Assembly (NCBI GenBank): GCA_031283515.1
Contig: JAITBS010000343.1
Coordinates: forward strand, 1 to 34,547
Direction: 5' to 3'
DNA from: Planctomycetaceae bacterium
Lineage (GTDB): Bacteria; Planctomycetota; Planctomycetia; Pirellulales; Thermoguttaceae
DNA: 34,547 nucleotides
The translations under genes and the position numbers were made by a program. The notes beneath the pieces are model-generated. The model was not told where the DNA came from, did no database searches, and saw nothing but the letters and a program-made list of their open reading frames with translations. Shown here piece after piece: positions 15,141 to 22,821 of the stretch; within the stretch, counting starts at the first letter, position 1; every line of letters begins with the position of its first letter.

Positions 15141-15817
15141 GTAAAAGATCAAAACAATCGGTTCAGAACCAAATCAAAAAAATAATACAACACAAAATAC
15201 GTCAATATGGCGGTTATGGAGTGATTTTATTGTTTACGGTTCTTTTGGTGATTGGTTTTTTCAATCCTGATTTACGGGATCGTATCGCTGCTAAATTGGA
15301 AAATTCCTTTCCAACAGCAGGCTCAGCACGAAATAACCAACCTCTAACCTCAAAAAAACAAAGCCCCCTCAAAGAAGGAATTTGGACAGTCGTCCATGTT
15401 GTCGATGGTGATACATTGGATGTTGTCGATGACAACGGTGCCAAATATCGTATTCGTCTTATTGGAGCAGATACTCCCGAAACAGTTAAACCAAACACCC
15501 CTGTACAACCATTCGGGCACGAAGCCTCTAATTTCACAAAACTTGTCATCACGCAATCCGGTAATCGTGTTCGAGTTGCGTTTGACGGCGACCAGGTTGA
15601 CCAATACGGACGGAACCTCGCAATGATTTATCTGCAAACTCCTCAAGGCGAAATCTGGCTCAATGAACTGTTAATCCGCGAAGGATTGGCAAAAGCCCTC
15701 CTCCAATACCGATTCTCAAAAGAAGCCAAAAAACGCCTTCAAACCGCAGAAAATGAAGCCAAAAAAGCACGACGGAAAATATGGAGCACCTCAACACCAA
15801 AATGGTCTTGGTTCTAA
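15137..15817 (+). CDS. Membrane-anchored thermonuclease (SNase) family protein
   Basis: A 226-residue staphylococcal-nuclease-like phosphodiesterase expected to cut DNA or RNA with Ca2+. A basic N-terminus and one hydrophobic helix (27-42, YGVILLFTVLLVIGFF) anchor it, placing the catalytic domain outside the cytoplasm. The OB-fold starts near residue 82 with VVDGDTLDV (88-96). RIRLIGADTPE (105-115) holds catalytic Arg107 and Glu115, and DQYGR supplies the second Arg (159). A basic C-terminal tail ends in KWSWF. All catalytic residues are present, so it should be active. A short leader ORF with its own ribosome site overlaps the start. The downstream DNA is repeat-rich and no partner gene is evident. 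Confidence 0.92.
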   Translation: MSKRSKQSVQNQIKKIIQHKIRQYGGYGVILLFTVLLVIGFFNPDLRDRIAAKLENSFPTAGSARNNQPLTSKKQSPLKEGIWTVVHVVDGDTLDVVDDNGAKYRIRLIGADTPETVKPNTPVQPFGHEASNFTKLVITQSGNRVRVAFDGDQVDQYGRNLAMIYLQTPQGEIWLNELLIREGLAKALLQYRFSKEAKKRLQTAENEAKKARRKIWSTSTPKWSWF

Positions 15818-16353
15818 GGTGCAGTGGAGAGTTGGCAGTTCGACGACTTTTCAAATAGTCCGCAAATGACACCGATTTTTCCAGAAAAAATCAGCGTTTC
15901 TCCGCAAAATCAGTAGGAAAATTCCCCAAAAAATCATAGAAAATCAACAAAAAAACCGCTTTTCATCGCGTATTTTTTGCCGTCAGACTAACATTTTTTA
16001 CCGTCGGACAAGTGTCTTTTACTGTCGGACAAGCGTTTATTTCTGCTTGTTTATACTTTGCACGGTTAGTAATTGGGGCATTTTAGAATCGCAGACGTCA
16101 TGCCAGCCCAAAATTACGGAAGGTTATCTTGTTTGTTGCGGGTGAGACGCCCGCGTTCCTGCCAAAAAATTGCTCTCACGGTTCAATGTATCTCAACTAA
16201 AATCAGCCGCAAAAGTCGGCAATCACAACACAACAAGGATTTGAAAAAAGAATCAATTTTTTGGCTCTGAAATGCCGATAAGCACAATGAAGTTTTTTTA
16301 CTTTCTTGAAAGAGTTTCCAAATTATTTTGCGCTAATTAGATTAGGTAATGAA
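15818..16353. other. Repeat-rich intergenic region upstream of the CpaB-like gene
   Basis: No gene is supported. A heptad fragment (GTGGAGAGTTGGCAGTTCG, near 15825) comes first, then a CTGCG-family unit (15853-15913) and a 23-bp tandem repeat (15972-16035). A small GC-rich hairpin GCGGG-TGAGACG-CCCGC (16138-16154) is the strongest stem here. No convincing promoter was found. Confidence 0.5.
15972..16035. repeat. Degenerate 23-bp tandem repeat, three copies
   Basis: Three successive units share the core TTTTTACCGTCGGACAAGTG: TTTTTTGCCGTCAGACTAAC, then TTTTTTACCGTCGGACAAGT, then TTTTACTGTCGGACAAGCG. The T-runs between units could make this a series of weak terminators for the nuclease gene. 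Confidence 0.6.
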
Positions 16354-17784
16354 ATGCGAACTGTCTCCTGGCTGTTTCTTATTTTATCCTTTGCCTTGGG
16401 GATTGGTTGTGCCTTTATTGTTCGGTATTACGTATTCGAGGCGAAATCTGTTCCTATTACGGAACAGAAGCCGAGTATTAAAATTCTTGTCGCCAAACAA
16501 GCAATTCCGCAAGGAGCCGAAATAACCGCAGAAGTGCTCACATTTGTCGAAGTTCCCATCACAGAACTCCCCACTGCAGCAATCACTAGTTTTGATAAGG
16601 TTTATCATCGCCGTTCTGCCTATCCTATTTCAGTGGGATGCCCGATTTGCGAAGACTTGCTGGCACCGTATCAGGAAAAAGATTGGGCAACAGAAAGGTT
16701 TATTCCCGCCGGAATGCAAATCGTTTCGTTGGAAATCGAGCAAGTTCTTTTGAACGGCAATGCCGTTGAACCCTCAATCCTGTTGACGAATAATCTTTCT
16801 CCCGATCAACGAATTGATATTCGATTGTTTCCCAAAGAACCCTCACAAGGGGAACTCATAGAACGAAAAAATCAATTGCTCAAAACGTTTTTGCCAAAAA
16901 ACGAAATTGCGGAACAGGGGGAACTGCTTCTTGAAAACATTGAGATTCTTCAGATTCAAAATCAATTATCTTTCAACCAAAAACGACGGCAAATTCCAAC
17001 ATTGACCTTAGTTCTGGAAAAAGAATATGCCGCTCACCTAATCGCCGCCGCCCGAAAAGGACGACTTCGTGTTGTACCGCATCGCCAAGCCAATTCAACC
17101 GAAACATCCTTTGTCCTAAATAACAAAACAGAAAATTCCACAAAGACCGTTCTTGACGAAATAAAGACCACTACAACAAACAACACCAATACAACTGATA
17201 ACAGTAATAAAACAGAAATATCAGAACCCCTAATCAACAATAATACACCAGATAATGTAGTAACTGAAACTATTGAGAACACTGCGGAGAATACAACAGA
17301 GAACACAACTGAGAACACAAACGAGATCACAAAGGATGTTTCTTTAACTGTATCCGCATCTCTTGCTTCGACCTTACCGGCAACTCCACCGGAAATAACT
17401 CAACTCGTTCCGAAAACACCGCAAAAAGAACGTTTTTCGTTATTGTTTGTGCCTCCTGAAACTTCCGGTGTGGAAACAATTGAAAAAAATCGTAGCGATA
17501 TTCAACCTATTGCGGCGGCACCATTACCGGGTTTTTATCGGGAAAAAACGCGAGTCTTCGAACCGGAGATTCATTCGCCTACGGAGGAGAACGCTTCACA
17601 TTTGCCGCATGTTATTGAGATTGGGTTGCCTGCCGCCAACAAAATATTGGAAAAACACGCTCCCAAAAATTACTCCCCTTGGGGAAAATCTTCCATCGTT
17701 ATCGAACCGAAACCGGAAATAAAAAATGAAGAGGATTCCAATACTCTTATGCAACCATTATTGCGAAACCGAAAAAAAATGTAA
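16354..17784 (+). CDS. CpaB/RcpC-like SAF-domain protein
   Basis: CpaB-type proteins are envelope components of Flp/Tad pilus assembly. The N-terminus has one membrane helix (about 5-27, SWLFLILSFALGIGCAFIV). A SAF domain follows, ILVAKQAIPQGAEITAEVL (about 44-62), with the second half GMQIVSLEIEQVL and DQRIDIRLFP typical of the family. After about residue 255 the sequence becomes low-complexity Thr/Asn/Glu-rich (AENTTENTTENTNE), then a long basic/Pro-rich tail. This makes it 476 aa, well above the usual 230-330. I chose ATG 16354, with AGGT eight bases upstream, over a TTG at 16306. No other tad/flp genes are in the window, so its system lies elsewhere or it acts with the small membrane protein downstream. 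Confidence 0.8.
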   Translation: MRTVSWLFLILSFALGIGCAFIVRYYVFEAKSVPITEQKPSIKILVAKQAIPQGAEITAEVLTFVEVPITELPTAAITSFDKVYHRRSAYPISVGCPICEDLLAPYQEKDWATERFIPAGMQIVSLEIEQVLLNGNAVEPSILLTNNLSPDQRIDIRLFPKEPSQGELIERKNQLLKTFLPKNEIAEQGELLLENIEILQIQNQLSFNQKRRQIPTLTLVLEKEYAAHLIAAARKGRLRVVPHRQANSTETSFVLNNKTENSTKTVLDEIKTTTTNNTNTTDNSNKTEISEPLINNNTPDNVVTETIENTAENTTENTTENTNEITKDVSLTVSASLASTLPATPPEITQLVPKTPQKERFSLLFVPPETSGVETIEKNRSDIQPIAAAPLPGFYREKTRVFEPEIHSPTEENASHLPHVIEIGLPAANKILEKHAPKNYSPWGKSSIVIEPKPEIKNEEDSNTLMQPLLRNRKKM

Positions 17785-17867
17785 TAATGTATATCGTTTT
17801 GTACTATTATTGATTGGTATTTTCGGGTTTATGTTGAGTATTGTGAACGATTTTTTCAATTTTTATT

Positions 17868-18425
17868 ATGTCAATTTTTCTGGATAGTCTTTGGATTTGG
17901 ATTGGTATTACCATTGTGGTTGCGGCGGTTGGATATTTTATTTATCAAAACGATCCGCGCGGACGGACATTGGGGATTGTTGTTGGTGTAACGATATTAG
18001 TTTTTATTCTTGGCTTGGTTCTTTATTACGGAGTGGATACCGACCAAAAATCAATTTCACGCATGTTGAATCATTTGGCGTCCGAACTGGAACAAGATGA
18101 TTTGGATGGTGTATTGAGTTTTATTTCTCCCAAAGCCGGAGAAACTCGCGGGATTGCAAGGCTTTATATGGGGAATTATCATTTGACCAGTGCCAAATTT
18201 CGTAATCTGAAATTTGAAGTTAATCAGTTAACCTCTCCGCCGCAAGCTAAAGTTTCATTTCTTGCTGTTGTGTATTGGAAAACCAAACATCCGACATCAG
18301 ACGGTTTTGTTGTTGACACGCCTCAATTTCAAACTGTCCGGTTCGATATCGAACTCGAAAAAACAATGAATCGTTCATGGTTTGTTACCAATAAATGCGA
18401 TTTCGATTACCGCCTTCAACCGTAA
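17868..18425 (+). CDS. Small membrane protein with NTF2-like soluble domain
   Basis: A 185-residue protein with two adjacent hydrophobic helices (about 8-26 and 35-54) joined by a short QNDPRGRT loop. A soluble C-terminal domain of about 125 residues begins with ISRMLNHLASELEQDDLDGV. The pattern of an initial helix with charged residues followed by strands (AKVSFLAVVYWKT, TVRFDIELEK, WFVTNKCDFDY) looks NTF2/SnoaL-like. This is a fold-level guess. It starts 83 bp after the CpaB-like gene in the same direction and may share its transcript. No Shine-Dalgarno is evident before the ATG. Comparable proteins of unknown function occur in planctomycetes. Confidence 0.7.
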   Translation: MSIFLDSLWIWIGITIVVAAVGYFIYQNDPRGRTLGIVVGVTILVFILGLVLYYGVDTDQKSISRMLNHLASELEQDDLDGVLSFISPKAGETRGIARLYMGNYHLTSAKFRNLKFEVNQLTSPPQAKVSFLAVVYWKTKHPTSDGFVVDTPQFQTVRFDIELEKTMNRSWFVTNKCDFDYRLQP

Positions 18426-18539
18426 TCATGTTACCCGAATAATTCCTCAAAAGACAATCTCGTAACATTCCGCTGAACAGCACCGCAATTATGTAACTGT
18501 CTATTTATTTATTGCTTCGAATACTTAGTTCAAGTCGTT

Positions 18540-18592
18540 CACAGATTACGCTGATAAATATGAAGTCCGCAGATTTTCGCAGATTCTTTTAA
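18540..18592. repeat. CTGCGTAATCTGCGGA-family repeat, inverted pair
   Basis: CACAGATTACGCTGATAAAT and AGTCCGCAGATTTTCGCAGA are half-units in the opposite orientation to the copy at 18682-18700. The pair could form a long imperfect stem across about 100 bp. Confidence 0.45.
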
Positions 18593-18681
18593 AAAGTTTA
18601 TTGAATAGAATCCCGTCGGTTCTCTTCCGGCTGTTTTGTTATTTTTTCTGTTTCGTCATTCTCAAAAAAATAATCTCCAAA

Positions 18682-18700
18682 AATCTGCGTAATCTGCGGA
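18682..18700. repeat. CTGCGTAATCTGCGGA-family repeat
   Basis: AATCTGCGTAATCTGCGGA is identical to 24790-24808. It follows the palindrome arm ending CATTCTCAAAAA, the same order as at 15009. Confidence 0.6.
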
Positions 18701-18738
18701 CTAAAAGCAGTTACAATTATTAAATTCTAAATTCCGGT

Positions 18739-19854
18739 TTAGAGATATTCGTTCCAGTTTCGTTTTTTGAGTTCTTCAATTACTTCCCGAACCGATTCTT
18801 CACAATCTTTTCGTGCAATAAGTGTGGCGTCTTGGGTCTGAACAACAATAACATTTTCCATACCAAGTAACGCAAAAAGATGTTTCGGATCGTTACCGCG
18901 AACAATACAATTTGAGGACTGAATCGCTAGAACTTTTGAACCAACAGCAAGATTTCCTGCAACATCATGTTGTTCCGCATAAAGCCGGTCAAGCGAACAC
19001 CATGTTCCCACATCATCCCATGAAAAACCTGCTTCAAGCATAATAATTGTTTCAGCACGTTCCATGACTGCAAAATCAATTGAGATTTTTTTCATCAACG
19101 GAAAAATTCGTTCCGTAACAATTTGTTCTTGATCCGTTCCAATCGCATCGGCAATGTCGTTAAGATATTCTCCGATTTCGGGTTCAAAACGGTTGAGGAG
19201 TTCGAGAATCGTTTTGGCTTTCCAGACGAAAATTCCGGCGTTCCAACCGAAGTTGCCCGATTTCAAAAATTCCAACGCCTTTTCCAACGGCGGTTTTTCG
19301 TGAAACCGAACAACATTGAATGCCGTAGTCAGGTGTTTCCATTTTTCAGCGGCAACCGATTCCAAAGGCGAATTACGGTTACGTTGAATATAACCGTACG
19401 ATGTTGACGGAAATGTCGGTTTGACACCAAGTGTAACAAGCCGTTCCGGTAATTCCTCGACAAGATCAACCGCAAATCGTAACGTGTCACAAAAAACAGA
19501 GTCCGGTTGAATCACATGATCCGACGGTAATACAATCATTGTTGCCTCAGGATCATTTCTGAAAAGTTTTACAGCTGCCCAACCAATACAGGGTGCCGTA
19601 TTTCTTGCTGCCGGTTCCGCTAAAATGTGATCTTGGGGCAATTCGGGTAACGATTTTTCAATTAATCCGATCATGGGTTGTCCGGTGAGTGTCCAGACAC
19701 GCTCCATCGGAATTAATGAACTTAACCGCTGAACTGTTGATTCGAGCATTGTCCGATTGGTTTCAAAAGACAAAAACTGTTTCGCCAGAGATTGCCGGCT
19801 TTCGGGCCAAAGCCGTGTTCCTGAACCGCCCGCTAAAATAACCGCATAAAGCAT
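18739..19854 (-). CDS. manC: Mannose-1-phosphate guanylyltransferase
   Basis: This enzyme makes GDP-mannose from GTP and mannose-1-phosphate, feeding capsule, exopolysaccharide or glycan synthesis in the cytoplasm. The ATG at 19854 places the nucleotidyltransferase signature GGSGTRLWP at residues 9-17, as usual; an upstream start at 19890 would prepend hydrophobic residues absent from the family. KQFLSF holds the conserved Lys. LPSDHVI carries the metal-binding Asp, FHEKPPLEKA the second conserved Lys, and FGWNAGIFVWKAKTILELL the sugar-binding segment. It has 371 aa, the length of the single-domain form without the C-terminal isomerase of bifunctional ManC/AlgA. No Shine-Dalgarno is visible. 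It is the last gene of a minus-strand series but 144 bp separate it from the membrane protein upstream. Confidence 0.92.
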   Translation of the reverse strand: MLYAVILAGGSGTRLWPESRQSLAKQFLSFETNRTMLESTVQRLSSLIPMERVWTLTGQPMIGLIEKSLPELPQDHILAEPAARNTAPCIGWAAVKLFRNDPEATMIVLPSDHVIQPDSVFCDTLRFAVDLVEELPERLVTLGVKPTFPSTSYGYIQRNRNSPLESVAAEKWKHLTTAFNVVRFHEKPPLEKALEFLKSGNFGWNAGIFVWKAKTILELLNRFEPEIGEYLNDIADAIGTDQEQIVTERIFPLMKKISIDFAVMERAETIIMLEAGFSWDDVGTWCSLDRLYAEQHDVAGNLAVGSKVLAIQSSNCIVRGNDPKHLFALLGMENVIVVQTQDATLIARKDCEESVREVIEELKKRNWNEYL

Positions 19855-19998
19855 AAAAAATAAAATAATGTAAAAGGTGAATAGTAACAAAAATAAAAAC
19901 AGATTGGTGCTTACATTTGAATTTGTTCAAAAATGTAACAATTCGTGTTTTTATCATACGTGAATAGTTCGCTGAAATTTCAAGTGCAGCGGATATCG

Positions 19999-20856
19999 TT
20001 ACATAAATTGAAAAATCATTGTTATGATCATTGTAATGATCATCGAAACCGGTACAACAATAGATAGGCTAAGACCAATTGCCAAAACAAATCCAAACCA
20101 TGGAAAACAGGCGTTGACCCAAAATCGCCGGTTGGGCGGCGCCAATTGCCAGTTCATTCGGAACATTTCAGTAACGTTCATAAACATAAAAAATGTGAAC
20201 ACGATCACTGCAAACAAAGTGTAAAGCGGAATGCCGACTCCTTCAAAATATTCAAAAAATAACAAAAAACGATCCGTGCCAAACCATATTCCTCCCAACG
20301 GAGGAAACGCAACAACCAAACCCAAAATTGCTGTCAATAAATGGTTTGTGTCGCTGCATCGTAAAAATGCCGCCGTAACATAAATATTGATGACTTGTGT
20401 TAAGAGAAAAAGTTCGGACAAAGTACATCCCAATATCACAATATCAACACCGCGTAACATCCAGGCAATTGCCAAAAATGGTAACGTTACAAAATAAAAC
20501 AATAACGTTAGTAATATTGCCGACCATGTTTTACCAAATCCTGTTGTATGGGAATCGATGAGAGTTTGAAACAATATTTCCTGATGAAGTCCCTGATCTG
20601 TTGTTGTGATGATCGTGTGAATCAGGAGAACTCCAAGACTGAAACTATTGAGCAACCGTAAAATAGAACCGGTTAATTTCGCACCAAAATGAAGATGCTC
20701 TTCGGTCAATAAACCATTTTGCTGCGCAGAGATGAGTTCATAACCAACCAAAGCAATAAGCAATAGAAGATAAAAACACAACGCCCCCAAAATCAAACGA
20801 TTACGGACTACCTGACGTATTTCAAAAACAAATATCGGATTGAATTGATCGGGCAT
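19999..20856 (-). CDS. ABC-2-like multispan membrane protein
   Basis: A 285-residue integral membrane protein with about six helices. It opens with NPIFVFEIRQVVRNRLILGA, a cytoplasmic segment characteristic of ABC-2 type permeases, followed by the first helix (LCFYLLLLIALVGYELI). A second helix follows (SLGVLLIHTIITTTDQGLHQ), whose TTDQGLHQEILFQTLIDSHT loop resembles permeases of the same group. No ATPase gene is adjacent, so transport activity cannot be assigned. The C-terminus is odd: repeated Met/Ile/Thr (MIITMIITMIF) from a duplicated ATGATCATTGTA word. It lies 67 bp downstream of exbD and is probably co-transcribed with it. Confidence 0.65.
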   Translation of the reverse strand: MPDQFNPIFVFEIRQVVRNRLILGALCFYLLLLIALVGYELISAQQNGLLTEEHLHFGAKLTGSILRLLNSFSLGVLLIHTIITTTDQGLHQEILFQTLIDSHTTGFGKTWSAILLTLLFYFVTLPFLAIAWMLRGVDIVILGCTLSELFLLTQVINIYVTAAFLRCSDTNHLLTAILGLVVAFPPLGGIWFGTDRFLLFFEYFEGVGIPLYTLFAVIVFTFFMFMNVTEMFRMNWQLAPPNRRFWVNACFPWFGFVLAIGLSLSIVVPVSMIITMIITMIFQFM

Positions 20857-20923
20857 TGTGATTTTCGTTTAGTAATTATTGTTTCTGTTGAGTTTATTTT
20901 AGTGAATGTCCGTCCGTAATCCG

Positions 20924-21343
20924 TCAATGTTTTTCCGTAACCGAAAACGAAACATTCCAAATTAGGCAATGAGCGGCAAGAACAAGAATGGGTTCAATTT
21001 CGCCGAAAGGAATATTTTTATTTGTACGAATACGGAGTTCGGTTTTTTCTCCCCAGATTTGTTGTTGCTGAATCAGATATTCACGCAATTGATTTTGATT
21101 CACTATTTGTGATCCGATTAAAACAGTTCCTGATTGGGGAATATTAATTGTAATTTTACGGGATTCGGATTCTTCGGTTGGTACAGCGGTTTCGGCTTGG
21201 GGAAGATCAATTGGTACGGAAACATCCTGTTGAATCAGATTACTGGAAACAATAAAAAAAATGATCAGTAAAAACACAATATCAATCATCGGCGTAAGAT
21301 TCAGCGAAAAACATTTCGGTTTTAAATCATCTAATACTTTCAT
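20924..21343 (-). CDS. exbD: ExbD/TolR family biopolymer transport protein
   Basis: ExbD/TolR partners with ExbB/TolQ to couple the proton gradient to outer-membrane processes. The 139-residue protein has a short cytoplasmic N-terminus ending in SLNLTPMIDIVFLLIIFFIV. The helix includes the essential membrane Asp (MID, residue 21) that carries protons. The periplasmic domain contains ITINIPQSGTVLIGSQIVNQ and the conserved ELRIRTNKNIPFGEIEPIL. GGAAGG lies about ten bases upstream of the ATG. The ExbB/TolQ-like gene lies 119 bp upstream on the same strand. The C-terminus is slightly shorter than usual but intact. Confidence 0.92.
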   Translation of the reverse strand: MKVLDDLKPKCFSLNLTPMIDIVFLLIIFFIVSSNLIQQDVSVPIDLPQAETAVPTEESESRKITINIPQSGTVLIGSQIVNQNQLREYLIQQQQIWGEKTELRIRTNKNIPFGEIEPILVLAAHCLIWNVSFSVTEKH

Positions 21344-21379
21344 TGCCCCATACCTTCCTGAAAATAATCAATAATAATA

Positions 21380-21408
21380 TTCGTAATATTTCAGCGGAAT
21401 TTTGTCAA
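21380..21408 (-). promoter_or_regulatory. Possible promoter upstream of exbD
   Basis: On the minus strand TTGACA (21408-21403) is followed by 17 bp and TACGAA (21385-21380), about 35 bases before the exbD start. The -10 matches only moderately. It could allow exbD to be expressed apart from exbB. Confidence 0.35.
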
Positions 21409-21462
21409 TAACCAATTTAAGGCGTATTGAAGTTGTTACAAAACATAAATATTTATGATTCC

Positions 21463-22365
21463 CTAAGATTTATCTGTTTTATTTTTTCGTGCAAAACTTT
21501 TTTTGATGGGCGACAACACTTGTTCTACGACAAAAGTTGTTTCGGAAATCAATGCGGCGATTCTGTTACTGAAGAAGGAATACAATGCCAGACAAGGAAT
21601 TGCAACGAGTAATCCTTCGACAGTGGTGATGAGGGCGAGATAAATTCCGCCGGCGAGGTCAGCGGCTCTGGCGTAACCTTCTGATTCTGCGAGTTGCTGA
21701 AAGGCGGTTACCATTCCGACAACTGTTCCGAGCAATCCGAGCATGGGGGCGATATTACCGATTACGTTCAGATATTCGATTTTTCGATACAGACGTGATG
21801 CTTGTTCGGCGGTTGTTTCTTCGACGGCTTTTTCAATGGCGTCCCAACCAAATTCGTATTCTTTGATTCCCGCATGAAGAATTTGGGCAAGCGGACTCGT
21901 CTCTGATTGACATTTCTGTACAAATGCCGCCCATTGTCCTTGCGAGAGAAGTTGAAGAACCTCATCGGCAAAACCGGACGGCATCAGAATTTTGGAACGA
22001 ATAGTCAATGAGTATTCGATTATCAGCGCAACTGCAAACAAGGATAACAAAATAATGGTGTAGCCAATCAAACCGCTGGCGGCAATAAGATTCCAAAACG
22101 AATTTCGATGTTTCCGTGACGGTGTTTCAGTTATTGGAGTATCTGACGGCAATGGGATATCCGAAGACACAACCGAAGTTACCGAAGCGGGTTGTTGTGC
22201 GGATATTGGGATTGATTCTGTTGCGGTAATTTTGTCAACTGCCGTATTTTCTTTATCTTTAGTAATCGTTTCAAGACCATCAAGATTTAACGGCGTTTCC
22301 TGTGTATTTGAATATACCGGTATTAAAAAAATAACAATAATTAAAATAATCGTTCGTAATATCAT
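21463..22365 (-). CDS. exbB: MotA/TolQ/ExbB proton channel family protein
   Basis: A 300-residue ExbB/TolQ-type inner-membrane channel subunit. It starts with a signal-like hydrophobic segment (MILRTIILIIVIFLIPVYS) and about 70 polar residues (Thr/Pro/Ser-rich, periplasmic). The first core helix follows (LIAASGLIGYTIILLSLFAV, about 92-111). The family hallmark IAPMLGLLGTVVGMVTAFQQ (about 209-228) and the third helix TTVEGLLVAIPCLALYSFFS are present. The N-terminal signal plus extension is common in planctomycete and other Gram-negative homologues. exbD follows downstream, and together they should form one energy-transducing complex; a TonB or TolA partner is not in the window. Confidence 0.92.
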   Translation of the reverse strand: MILRTIILIIVIFLIPVYSNTQETPLNLDGLETITKDKENTAVDKITATESIPISAQQPASVTSVVSSDIPLPSDTPITETPSRKHRNSFWNLIAASGLIGYTIILLSLFAVALIIEYSLTIRSKILMPSGFADEVLQLLSQGQWAAFVQKCQSETSPLAQILHAGIKEYEFGWDAIEKAVEETTAEQASRLYRKIEYLNVIGNIAPMLGLLGTVVGMVTAFQQLAESEGYARAADLAGGIYLALITTVEGLLVAIPCLALYSFFSNRIAALISETTFVVEQVLSPIKKSFARKNKTDKS

Positions 22366-22821
22366 GTTACACCATCATTTGTAAATCATTGGCGTTTGCG
22401 TTTAACAAAACCTTTCAATCCGAATACATTATTGATTGAAATCATTAATCGAATTGTCCGTTTGTTCTTAATTTTCCTAATGTTCTAACGGATTGAAGAG
22501 AGTATTTTACTCCGAAAATTATTTTTTTCAAGAGTCGTTGATAAAGTTCTTGAGATTTACAGCCATTCACGCCAATAATCAACGAGTTAGGCGATGTTTT
22601 TCCGAAAGGTTTTCACTTACCGTTGCACCAAAACGGACTGACAAAGTAATATCTTTTATTCATTTTGCCTTATGATTGACGCTAATTGAGAGAATGGATA
22701 AAATAATAACAAAACCGAATTTTAATATGTAAACGAGCATAACAATATTTATTGAAGTAATTAATTTTGTTTTTCTCATAAATTTAATTTTTTGTCATCA
22801 ATCTTCTATCTTATTGGAACA
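22366..22821. other. Divergent intergenic region upstream of the MetF-like gene
   Basis: About 450 bases with no supported gene. The only firm signal is a promoter-like pair at 22676-22704. I looked for a cobalamin or SAM riboswitch and saw no recognisable conserved core. A 60-codon open frame at 22493 lacks a ribosome site and is not accepted. Confidence 0.5.
22676..22704 (+). promoter_or_regulatory. Sigma70-like promoter of the MetF-MetV gene
   Basis: TTGACG (22676-22681), a 17-bp spacer and TAAAAT (22699-22704) lie about 118 bp before the ATG at 22822. One mismatch to each consensus hexamer. Confidence 0.5.

Larger units (their letters stand above)
18426..18738. other. Repeat-containing convergent intergenic region
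   Basis: These 313 bases separate two convergent genes. They contain CTGCG-family units at 18540-18592 and 18682-18700, and between them a partial copy (18632-18670) of the palindromic arm seen at 14971-15006. No gene and no clear GC-rich terminator was found. Confidence 0.55.

Noticed and set aside
22366-22821. Cobalamin or SAM riboswitch ahead of the MetF-like gene
   Set aside because: No conserved core of either class was found by eye; only a promoter-like pair is supported.
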